This document shows, piece after piece, positions 53,619 to 64,000 of a DNA stretch of 64,000 nt (its first letter is position 1; the number at the start of each line of letters is the position of its first letter). The notes beneath the pieces are model-generated. The model did no database searches and was not told where the DNA came from. It saw nothing but the letters and a program-made list of their open reading frames with translations. The DNA comes from Anabas testudineus (lineage: Eukaryota > Chordata > Actinopteri > Anabantiformes > Anabantidae): positions 14,569,223-14,633,222 of the forward strand of contig NC_046617.1 in NCBI RefSeq assembly GCF_900324465.2, in the 5' to 3' direction. The position numbers and the translations under genes were made by a program.

Positions 53619-56202
53619 GTTTTCGCGTCGTGCCTGAGACATGGACACCACGATGCTTCAGCTGAGGTCGTTTGTCCATCAGAGGCTGTACGCAGCAGCA
53701 GAGGAGATCCTCGGAGAGGTGGAGAAAACCATGACGTTAGCTCTGTACGAGGCTGAAGTTAGTCGATCTAAAGAAGAGGTGGAAAGCCTGCGACATCAGC
53801 TGGGCCTGCTGAGAAAGAAATCAGGTTTGACAGGTGCTTCAGATTTGTGTTGTGGTCACGGTGAGTAGTGTAGTCGTAGCTGAAGAAGAAGAGCGACGTT
53901 AGTTCCTAAGACCCGGGAGTAGTGACGCCAAGTCACGTGACCGACCTGCGACTTCTGTGCACAGCGAGTAAAGTCATAAAATAGTAGTATTTTAGTTTTT
54001 AGGTGAAATACTAGACTTATACTCACTTCCTCTTTTAGTACGTACAACTGCACAATGAATGCATTCAAATACTGCAGCTCTGCCATGAATTTGTGTTACA
54101 GGTGTTATACAGTAGTAGTAGAAGCATTTGTATCATAGTAATATCTTCCTATCTGTCCTCTCTGTAGCTGATATTCCACAGACTAACAGCACTGTGGACC
54201 ATGGAGACAAACACAACCACACACTGCTGCAGAAACCCTCAGGAGAGTCGAGCTTCAGTCTGAGCACAGAGGTCCCAGGACCATCTCAATCCAGGGCAGA
54301 TATGGACAATGATATCTGGAACTACTGTCTGGTTGAGACAGACTTCAAGATGTCCAACATAAAAGAGGAGCACGAGGAAATTGTGGATGAGAGACAAACG
54401 CAAGAGATCGTTTTTCCTTCTCCTGAACTGATGAAAAGTGAACAAGATGATCCAGAGACACATGTCTTATATGAAATGCAGCCAGTTTCTTCCGATTCCT
54501 CTGCAGCTCAGAGTGAAGATAATTACAGTGATGGGGAGTTGGTGAACAGTAAAGGAGAACAGACAAACATGATGAAAATGAAAGGAAAGATCCTGCAAGG
54601 AGAAAGTTGCAGTGGCAATAAGAAGGACCAATCAGTATTGCCCTACAAGAATCGTTCTGCTAAAAGCCAGAAGGACCGCAGTTTCTGCCATTTGTGTGGC
54701 AAAGGATTTCAATACATTGGCTCTTTGATGAAGCACATCAAAACACACGAAAGTACAACTGATTGTACCATTTGTGGGATGACGTACCAGTCTACAAAAC
54801 AGCTCATAACTCACTTACAGAATTGTCACAACAAAACACATTTTTGTGACATTTGTGGCAAGATTTTTGCCAGCCACCGTTGTCTCCGGCTGCATGAGAA
54901 AACACACACAAGCATACAAGAGTTTGGGTGTCAAGAATGTGGCAAAATGTTTCACCGCAAAGAGCATCTCGTTGTGCACGTGAGAACTCATTCTGGCGAG
55001 AAACCGTATCACTGTGATATTTGTGGAAAAGCGTTCAGTCAGAGCCAGAACCTTACAATTCATAAAAGAAGTCATTCGGGGGAGAGACCATATCATTGTG
55101 ACCTGTGTGGCAAACTTTTTAACACAAGCAGTCACCTCAAAACACACATGCGGTATCATTCAGGGGAAAAACCATACCCGTGTGACATTTGTGGAAAGCG
55201 TTTTCGCCAGAGTGGACAGATGACGAGACACAGGACGACGCACACAGGAGAGAGGCCGTACGCCTGTCATATTTGTGGCATGAGATATAGGTTTGCACCT
55301 AATCTTAAGGTGCACCTGCAAAGTCACGAAAAGGCAGCTGCTGAGTGAAAACACTGAAATGAATCAGTTTGTTTGTGTGAGTTTGTCAAGAAAGGTTTAT
55401 GCACGGCGCGTGTTGAGCTTTGTATTAAATAAACATACTTAAATTACTTCCAATCATTTCTGAAAGTATACGTTGTTGGGTTTATGTCATGTGGTTACTG
55501 GCCTGAGTTGACACTGTGATAATATGAAAGCCTACGTATATTTTAGATGGTTGGGAAAAGACATTTCCTTTCTTAGTTCTGAGTTCAACCAGACAAAGTA
55601 AGTGAAAACACCTGTTTAGGAGTATCATAGTTGTACAAAGAAGAATCATACAGAAGCTATTTAAACTGTGTTATCATAATTCAGTTTGTGGTGAAGCGTC
55701 TTTCTCGTGGACACTTCCGCATATGGACGAGGAGTTGTGGAACCAGCAGCCCCAATACTGTTACCTATGTATCTGCAGTTTAACACTTGCAAGAGTCCAT
55801 TTACATGTTATCAAACAATCCCCACAGTCTAAATATGCTCATGAATCCTTTTTTACCTGTTTTACATTTCATATATTTTTGTATATTGTTCTGTGTTATG
55901 TCTTCTTATGGTGTAAACAAATGTACACACTGAGGACAATAAAGTTTGATACCCTGTTTTAAAAAAACTATTTCTGTGGCATTTCTGGTGGTGGTTCATT
56001 TACTTTTTCAGATTCTGCAATACAGACTGGAGCATCTAGACCAGCAGGCTATTGAGTCGTATTATGGGAATTGTGGGAACCTAAGACTTGAGAGCAGCAA
56101 CGTCATTGTCGAACATCTCTTGGCAGCAGACAGTACATCCGCCACTTGAGTTTTCTGCAGTCTCATTAAAGCCTGACTAGTACTGCATTTTAAAGAGGCT
56201 TT
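53619..56202 (+). repeat. Right arm of the large inverted duplication
   Basis: Inverted partner of 49840-52784. Beyond the coding exons it keeps recognisable flanks, including the stretch with CAGCAGGCTATTGAGT near 56040 and TCTTGGCAGCA near 56118, which reappear reversed near 49960 and 49910. Small insertions and deletions make the arms unequal in length. Confidence 0.85.
53641..55348 (+). CDS. C2H2 zinc finger protein, right copy of inverted pair
   Basis: Divergent duplicate of the left gene. Exons 53641-53824 and 54168-55348, 454 aa. A second donor at 53833/53834 (ACAG-GTGCTT) also keeps the frame and would add three residues. The N-terminal module through residue 61 (ending RKKS) is the same as in the left copy. 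The acidic middle is shorter by a few residues. Eight fingers at about residues 235-448; the last four linkers are canonical SGEKPY, SGERPY or TGERPY, unlike the left copy, which has two decayed ones. Finger 2 ends HLQNCH with normal His spacing. AATAAA at 55428-55433. Likely a nuclear DNA-binding regulator; target and partners unknown. Confidence 0.9.
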
Positions 56203-59200
56203 AAAAAGAATCCATTTTAGCACAGATGTCTCATTAAAGACATTAAAGTAAGAATCATTTTATATTTTACATTTTATCAACAAAAAGCTCCATGCTCTGT
56301 ATGTCCTAGGCTATAATAATAAGTGTGATTTCTTCTTCCGGGTTCTGACCAACAGATGGTAGATGTCACAGTGTGGTTTTTAAGTTATGAGTTGGACTGA
56401 TGCTGAGATGAGAACATCACGTGTGTGATCCCACACACACCTTCACACAATCCTGAATCCTCAGTTATGAACATCTCCATAAAAAGGTTCATGTTTGACT
56501 AAAGTGCAGTTAAAAGTCAGATTATGCAGAGTCAGTTAGTCCCTCACAGACAGTGTTTAGGCTCCTTTTCTTTTAGTTTCACTGAAATGTGCAGAAGGCC
56601 ACAATAATATATGGACTTTATTAAAGCAGAAACAGTTTTTGTCCACTCTTTCCTTCTGTTATCTGGTTCGCCACGCAGTCATAGCGTATTTTACCATGTT
56701 TAATGAAACCCTAAACCCCGTTTTGTTTGGGTAAAATACTGCGTAAAGATTCATGAAGAATTTAAAACTAATTTATAATCCGTATATTTAATGAAAATGT
56801 TCCATTGGGGTTTTAAAATAAGCGGATTTTCATCACTAACTCTCCTATGACTTTTCCAGGTCGTGCAATTACATAAGTCTGCGTCCAGGACTGCGGTGTC
56901 GGGGGCGCACGGCGGTGCTCGGTCTGTGTTTTGACGCTGAGCGCAGAGCAGAGAGGAGGAGTCGCTTTGTCAACTGTTGGCCTCTCAAATCTAATCTGGA
57001 TTAGAGTTCAGTCCAGTCTACAGCCAGGACTCCAGTAATCACATTACTGTGTGTTTGGTTGACGCCTCTTCAGGCGGAAGGAAGCGGCGATGTCAGTCGG
57101 TGGCAATATTACTGATGGATTCACCTTACAGATAAACTATTTCTGTGACTGAGATCTGGGGAGGGGTTTGGTAATTCCGTGATGAAGACAGACTACAACT
57201 CAAACTGGAAGTTGACTGATGATTTGCTTGCTGTTGGTGGATGATGCGCATTTCTGTGTGCTGCGCACCGAACAATGCAGCATCCACGCCGAGCTCTGCA
57301 GCCCACTTGGAGCACATTTCTCAACAAACCGATGCCTTTTTACTACTGACGCTTCCTAATCTATGTCACTGATATCACAGGAGCTGCTGGTCAAACGTGC
57401 CAGATTCAAGTGAGTGCTTTTGTTTTTCCTTAATGCAGCAAAATCCTGCGTTTGTAAAGTGCACCAGTTCTTTATATTTAAATACAAACGCGCGTAAAAA
57501 TAATTTGCAGCCAAGGTCAGAAAGAGCACGATTTATTTATGAATCTGGAATGTCTTGAAATTACACTGCCTCTTAGGGGAAAAAGTTTCAGGTCAGTTCT
57601 TCATTAAGAAGTGAGTCAACCTACAGCTTCAATACCGTTTCACATGTGATACCCAGACAAACACACAGCTCAGTGCCAAATGTGACAGTCAATCAGGGTC
57701 AAATGGTTGCTTAAGGACATGATTAAGTACAGGAGCTGCCTTGGAAATAAACGTCCTGTGGATAAATTGCGATGCCAGCCAGTGGCATGGACATGGTTTA
57801 TACATGGTTTCCAACTGGGTTATCATGAGGGAAAAGAAAAACAGTCTCTTTTTTCTATCCAATTGTCAGTGTTAAGCCCAGATAGAGAGGCCAAGAGAAG
57901 GACAGAGTGAGAAAGAAAAGATTTTTTGGCAGGATTAAATCCCATGCCGCTCACATAATTTATCCATTTCTATTTAATGCATTTTAGACTCTTGAAGCTT
58001 CCTCTCCCAGCATAAGCACACACATTTGTATATGTGTACATATAACATTCCCATATCACCTGCAATTTTAATGACCACCTAAAAGGAAATGAATTGTTTG
58101 AAATGAATAATTTTGAGGTATTTAAAAAACAAATACTGTAAGAACACTTTTCTGAATGGCCTTTTATCTGATGTTATCAAAATCTCCATTCACAAGTGGA
58201 GGATATGAACTACAAATCAATTCATACAACCATTAAATGAAATCCTGATGTAACCATTCATGACTTTAATACGCCACAATCTGTGGAAAACATCAATACT
58301 AAATCTATTTAACTGCATCTGATTGCTCCTCTTTCTTTTTCTTTCACCCAGGTACATTGTCCACAAGGTGTTTATTACAGATCCCAGCACTGGGCATCTC
58401 TGGTTTATGTGTATAACAACATTTAACAATCCTTCTTTTGCCAACTATAAAACAGAAACATCTGCTTTACTTTCCAAGATACATATCCCCTGAACTCGTG
58501 CATCAGGCCACTGGAGGTTAGACTTTTTTTTCTTCTTACTTCTGCAGAATTACGTACACACTCCTGACTGGAAAGCTGCCAATCCATGCTGCGTCCATAT
58601 TCCATTAAGCAGGAACGGTTTTCCTCTCTCTGTCAGCATGAACTGATCCAAATCTACTCACAAGCAGAAATCGATTAGGGGACGTAATGCGAGGCTGTCT
58701 GGAGCAGGTTAAGCACTGCTGGAGCAGCAATTTTGGTTAAATAGATTTGACAAACAGCCCAGCAGGTTGATGCTAAACTATATATTTTTTCTATGAACAG
58801 TGTGCAGAAAAGTGGCAGCATAAGGTGGGGGCTGATGGTAATGTCAAATTGTGCACTACATGGTAACAAATGTGTGATCTTGAAAATTGGTTTCATCCAG
58901 GACAGGGCTGCAACAGCAGGTCGATGACCACTCATCATTCAAATATTCTGCTATTGTTACATTTTCTGTGGCTGCTTTTTATGTTAATCTGTGCACCAGG
59001 TGCCATTTGAAACACAAATTAGTACAACTAATGACAAAAATACTCACCTTTAATTAGATTCTTCTGTGGCTTTAAACTGCATCTCAAAGTTGAGAATGAA
59101 CATTCACATTCAACAACATGCTTCTTGAAGATATTTATCAGTTTTTCTATGCAGCATCTTCTCCACAATTACAATTTGTGTTGCTCATAAAACCAGTTTT

Positions 59201-60446
59201 GGCTAGTGTATCTGAAAAGGTGCTTAAAATTCAATAACACTGATTGCCCATTCATCAGATTTAATTCATGTCCTGAGTGTCTTAAATTCCCGTTGTAAAA
59301 GCCTCTTTAAAATGGAGGATTACAGTTAATCCACTCTCTGAATCGTATTGTAGTTGTTGACTATCACTGAATTGGGCTGTGCAGCAAGCCTGCCATGATA
59401 CGTGTCAGTGGCTGTCACATGTAAACAAGCTGTGAATAGCTTGTTATAGATCCATATGCTCTCAAAGCCCTTATTTCCCCAGGGAGTGTCTAATTGTTGT
59501 GCTGTAGAAGGTATAATGGACAGTGCTTAGGATCTGCTTGGAAAAACAAACAGTAGTAGCTCGTTTTTCCAGTTGTATCCCTGAGCTTCAGAGTTCTTTT
59601 CCTGAATAGCAGATTATTTGTTATGTACGATGTTGTGTACTTTGTGTACAATAAATTAAGTTTAAATGAAGGTGTGCTCACATAAATACTAATAGTTAAA
59701 TGCAGTACTTTGAATTTTGTGTTTATTTAAATCTGATTTTCTATATGTGATTAGTATGTTTTCACTTTCATCATCCAGACACAGACATTCTTCTGTATTT
59801 CACTTCCATCAAATATCAGGTAGCTGCAACAAGTACTGCTGTGATGTAGACATCATCATCCTCAAAAATGTACTTACAAGAACCAGACAAGCTGCGCTGG
59901 ACAAGATCCTAAACTGCTGAGATTAGGACCAGTGTGTCAAATTAGCATGAGCAGCCTTATGGTTCATGGCTAATGGATTGGTTCATCTAATATAGGATTA
60001 GTTGCGGCTCGCCACAGTATCCTTAGATGATTCCAGAAACAAAGCACTCATCCACTCCTACCTTTTCTTAAACTGTATGTGATTTGACAGCACACGGAGA
60101 GTGAAAAGGTTTTCTTGTATGCCTGCAGACAAACAGCAAAAATGACAAAAGAGAGAGCACAGAAGAGAGCAGAAAGAAATATCAAAAGGTGAAGAGGTAG
60201 GAGGAAATTACAAAAGTGAGGCAGAGGAGGGAACATGAAGGAAGGAAACAGGGTTAGAGCAAATGTTACACTGTCATTAAAATCAGGTTGCTTTGTTGGA
60301 TGTGTTTAAATAACCACATTTCTTCTTGTTTTTCATTATCAGCATCCAAAATGATAAGCTACCTACTGAGGATGTTATCAGACTACATGCAGTTACAGAC
60401 TACAATTAGTCAACCACATTTTCAAAGCTCCTAGTTCAAGGACAAC
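56203..60446. other. Upstream region of tex2-like with probable 5' UTR exon
   Basis: No protein-coding exon recognised. The GC-richer stretch at about 56870-57410 ends in TTCAA-GTGAGTGC, a good splice donor at 57409/57410. An acceptor-like TTTTTCATTATCAG lies at about 60341, shortly before the tex2-like start codon. This suggests a noncoding first exon spliced across about 2.9 kb. The remainder is AT-rich intron-like DNA. Confidence 0.4.
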
Positions 60447-62383
60447 ATGGAGGAGAGCAAGCTCATCTTCAGCCTGGACCACCACGATGAGGGTCCCACC
60501 GTGGTTTTCTCCAAAGACAAACCACAAGATCTCAATCTGGGGATGGATTTAAGCGTGAGCCAAAGCCACCGCTCTCAGCCAACCCTGCTGCCTCACTCCC
60601 CTTCCTCACCAGGTTCTTTATCTGATCTGTCAGGATCATCAGCAGACCTGTTTGTTAAAATCAACCTCGTGAAATCCTCTTCTACAGAACTGGAGTCGAG
60701 GGAGAACAGCTCTTTAAGAGGCAAGCCTCTCCTCAGCTTGGTCAAGTCACTGAGCACGGATATCTCCCGCCGTGTTGAGCCAGAGGACAACCTCTCCAAG
60801 TCTGACTCCAGGCTCCATTTGCATCCCTGGAAGCACCTTACCCAGCCAAAGATCCCAGAAGCCAGACCTGAAGCAGTAGGACTGAATGAGAGCGACGACT
60901 GGGCATCACCTCCCTCCACAGGCAGCATGTCTCCCACTGAACCTCGGGGCAGTTCACTGATAGCAGAGCTGGAAGACACGCGGAGGAAGTTCTCTGAGGC
61001 CATGCAGGATCCTCTGAGCATGCTGAGTAAGATCATCGGAGATGAAAGCTCCGGGAGCCCTAAGCAGGGGAGGGCTTCTGGTGCAGGAGACTCACCAGCC
61101 TCCCAAGGCAGCTGTGACAGAGAAGGGAGCAGTGATGATATAGAACTTAAGTGCCGGAGGAGGACTGAGGTTGAGCACAGAGGCGTGTGTGACACTCCTC
61201 TGAGAAGACAAAACAGTCCTGTAATAAAAACCTCTGGATCCCAAGAACATCATCCCCATGGCAGAGACAGCCAGTTTGAGATCTGCACATATGGAGACAT
61301 GATTCAGGTGGTGGAGCTCCAGAATGGATCCAGAGGGGCACAACACAAAACGTACACCCAGTATAGACACACAGTCCCGGGCTCATCACTGCCTCTTTAT
61401 TGGCTCTTCCTTGTGGGCCTTTTAGCGTATGGTTTCTTCGTGCTGCCATTGCCCCCGTATGTGACGAGTTTGTCTGTGGGGGTCGCATGTGGCTTTATAT
61501 TGGGATTAGTGGTAGTGTTCATGTTCGCCCCACGACGCTCAAATGCCAGAAGCAACAAGGGCTCTCGTTTCAGCAAGTCCAGAATCCAGGGCATGGATGA
61601 GCTGGATGGAGAGTTCACAGATGGAGAAATCCTGGAGGTAATAAATGAGTAAAAGAAGTGACAAGTACAGTGTGTCATCTGTACCTAAGCTGTCTTTAAT
61701 TTAAAAATAATATTTTAATTGGCACTCATTGCAGATAACACTTTAACACTTTGGCACCACTTGATAGTAATAACGTTAAATGTTATACCTGCTAAATCTT
61801 TGTACCTAACTATTGAATTCAATTTTATTTGTATAGCGCCAAATCACAACAGAACACACTCACACATCACACAGACAACTACAGCCTCAGAAAGCCACTA
61901 GCGTGGGTAAAGCTTTCAGTTGCAACTGATTTGGCTACATGTAAATTATCTTCCAGATCTAATGTCTATTGTGTGGTATGTGGATTCAGAACAACCAACA
62001 TTTGAGGATAGATAGCACTAAAGATGAATAGTGCCGTCAATGCTGCTTAATGAAAAGAGGTAATTACTATATAAGAAACTGCTCTCTGGCATAGCACAGT
62101 CAGCGCTTAAAGAGAGGGTTAATTTGATAATAGCCTTCTTAAAACACTTCTTGACAGCTGTGCTGAGAGAGTGGCTGACTCAATATATGCAAAGTTAGCA
62201 GGTTAAAGTAAGATTACGTTTATTAGGACAGAGGAATTGGTAACAGCAGGCTGGGGGCTGTTTGAAAGACATGTCTACACTGTTAAATGAGACAGATGTA
62301 GTCTGCAATGGCTCATGTTTCCCCTCCTGCTGAGCTGTATTGTCACAGTTTACACCACTCACTGTGAATTTCATTAGACTGAG

Positions 62384-62465
<82 letters not shown>

Positions 62466-63661
62466 CATAGATGTGAAGTGATTTGTAACTTGCATAATTT
62501 TTTTCCAGGGCTGGATGAATGAAACACACAGCTACGACCCTGAGACCTTCCATCCTTCTGTCACACACACTGTCCATGCAACACTGAAGGGCAGCTGGCT
62601 GCGTCTGGCATATCCACGTGCCAATATTCCCCGCTGGGCAGCATTTGATGAGGCACAACATGAGGCTGTGTTTTTGCATTCACGCACTTATGAGCTGGCT
62701 AACTGTAAGGTCAGTGTGTCTGCAAAAAAAAATAAAAAATCTAATTTCTGGGTCCCAGGAGAGCAGACCTCTCAGACGGGGCTAAAAGAGAAAGGCAAGA
62801 TGACCTCTCTTGTGAACTCTTCACTTTCATCTCTCTCCACCCACTTTGTCATCTAACACGGAGGTGAAAGACCAGAAGCGTTAGGAATGAAGTGATGATG
62901 CTCTGGATAAATTTGACCCCACTACTATACCAGTGGCTTATTGAGGCAGGTCACAGTAGCTTTGAAGAATAACACTATCACACAGTCTAATTAGTGTGGC
63001 TAGTGCTTTGGTAATAGTGACCAGCCAACACAATGTCTGCCTGCCAGCTTCTGTTAAAAAATGTAGTTAAAAATTAAACTGTTTGTCTCAGTCTTTACTA
63101 TTAATTTTCATCCCAGGTGTCTCTGTTACCTCCTGGTTTGGCCCGTAAAAGGATGTGGAACAAGAAGTACCCCATCTGCATTATTCTGGCTGAGGGGGAG
63201 GTAGGGGAGGAGAGTCTGATAGAAGGGCAGGAGAAGGAAGAGAGGGTAGAGAGGCACACTGTACTGGACCACCAGCTTCCTGTCACCCTCTACCTGTTTG
63301 GGCGCACAGGAAGAGAGAAAGAGGAGTGGTTTCAGCATTTCCTGTTTGCTTCCCGGGCGGGAACCAAAACCAGTGTGAGGGGTGAGGAGGACACAGGTAA
63401 GAAGATGTCATGGTTCAGGGCGATTCGGGTCAAATAAGCTGTACGACGTACCTGTCTTTCCTCTGTCACTCAGAAACCCCGTCTGGTGGAGATGCTGTTA
63501 AAGAAAACACAGAGGACCTGCAGGACTTGCCAGGAGCTGTGAAAACAAGAACGCTATCGGACTACACTACTTACATGACTCAACTGATTGCGACAGAGAG
63601 TTGCAATCCCACCCCCAGCCCCTGCCACAGTGACAAAGGAAGCCCAACAACCCACAGGAAG
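60447..63661 (+). CDS. Testis-expressed 2-like (TEX2 family), 3' part outside window
   Basis: TEX2-family proteins are ER membrane proteins with a PH-like region and an SMP lipid-transfer domain at membrane contacts. Four coding exons in the window: 60447-61637, 62509-62709, 63117-63396 and 63474-63661, 620 codons in frame; the donor AAG-GTGTTT at 63661 shows the gene continues. The large first coding exon has a Ser-rich disordered N-terminus and then a membrane hairpin at residues 318-362 (YWLFLVGLLAYGFFVLPLPP...VGVACGFILGLVVV). The following exons give MNETHSYDPETFHPSVTHTV and LARKRMWNKKYPICI, clear matches to the TEX2 PH-like region. The SMP domain would lie beyond 64000. Whether this is tex2 itself or a fish paralogue cannot be settled here, so no symbol is given. 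The 61638-62508 intron carries a GATA microsatellite. Confidence 0.9.
61813..61862. repeat. Short dispersed fish repeat
   Basis: ATTCAATTTTATTTGTATAG followed by CGCCAAATCACAACAGAA is a stretch repeated very widely in fish genomes. Only a fragment is present, inside the first intron after the tex2-like start exon. Family name uncertain. Confidence 0.5.
62384..62466. repeat. (GATA)n microsatellite
   Basis: About 80 bases of GATA tetranucleotide repeat in the tex2-like intron, about 40 bases upstream of the exon 2 acceptor. On the minus strand it gives a spurious Tyr-Leu-Ser-Ile repeat frame. Confidence 0.97.
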
Positions 63662-64000
63662 GTGTTTGAACAGCACACTTTTTTAGTTTTTAGATGTAGC
63701 ATCCTTTCTAGAAAGTAGTAGCACAGAATTTAAAACGTCCCTATGCGTGTTGTGCTAACTCAGTTAATTTTACCTCCACTGATCAGTGTCAGGCAACATC
63801 TGTTCCATTGTTTTGCTATGTGTTCAGATCAGTCTAGGATGTAGGATGCTGACTCAGCCAAACACACCCTTGCTGACTAGACCAAACATCAACGTACAGA
63901 AATATCAGATTTCACCTAGCTGGAAGGATATTAATAGGAAAAGAGTGTGGTGCATCTGCAGCATACATGACTTACCTGCCAATTCTATTTTGAGGATTTT
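63662..64000. other. tex2-like intron, cut by window edge
   Basis: Noncoding sequence after the GT donor at 63662; nothing else recognised. Confidence 0.6.

Noticed and set aside
60593-61195. 200-codon open frame on the minus strand
   Set aside because: Antisense to the Ser-rich tex2-like first exon; composition explained by the opposite strand.
62195-62679. Tyr-Leu-Ser-Ile repeat open frames
   Set aside because: Produced by the GATA microsatellite on the minus strand.

Overview
The window comes from a ray-finned (teleost) fish, probably a percomorph. The genes are compact and intron-rich, with GT-AG splicing and vertebrate orthologues. The repeats are fish-type: a tRNA-derived SINE, a LINE tail, Tc1-like scraps and long TG and GATA microsatellites. 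Most of the genes have human counterparts on 16p13.3 (E4F1, CIAO3/NARFL, HAGHL, HAGH, FAHD1, HS3ST6, MSRB1), so this is a condensed version of a conserved block.

Layout, left to right. (1) e4f1 (minus, 3' end off the left edge) is head-to-head with ciao3 (plus, complete, 476 aa). (2) haghl and hagh are tandem glyoxalase II-family genes (both minus). haghl is tail-to-tail with ciao3, and hagh is head-to-head with the single-exon gene fahd1 (plus). (3) About 8.4 kb follow that are nearly gene-free and hold one unrecognised coding-like exon on the minus strand. (4) hs3st6 (minus) has two exons separated by an 8.7 kb intron. (5) About 10 kb of intergenic DNA follow with no supported gene. (6) Two msrb1 selenoprotein genes lie in tandem (minus). 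Each has an in-frame TGA for selenocysteine and a SECIS-like element in the 3' UTR. (7) An inverted duplication of about 3 kb per arm carries two divergent C2H2 zinc-finger genes. (8) A tex2-like gene (plus) runs off the right edge.

Functions: haghl and hagh belong to the glyoxalase (methylglyoxal detoxification) family, fahd1 is a mitochondrial acylpyruvase/oxaloacetate decarboxylase, ciao3 loads cytosolic Fe-S clusters, msrb1 repairs methionine-R-sulfoxide, hs3st6 modifies heparan sulfate in the Golgi, e4f1 is a transcription factor and atypical E3 ligase, and tex2-like belongs to an ER lipid-transfer family. They are neighbours by conserved synteny, not an operon.

The most noteworthy points are the tandem selenoprotein pair, the inverted zinc-finger pair whose differences fall largely on DNA-contact positions, two GC-AG introns, and altered glutathione-pocket residues in haghl. 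I saw no credible novel system beyond these. Exon boundaries were read by eye from splice signals, frame continuity and remembered vertebrate orthologues; no alignment or expression data were available.
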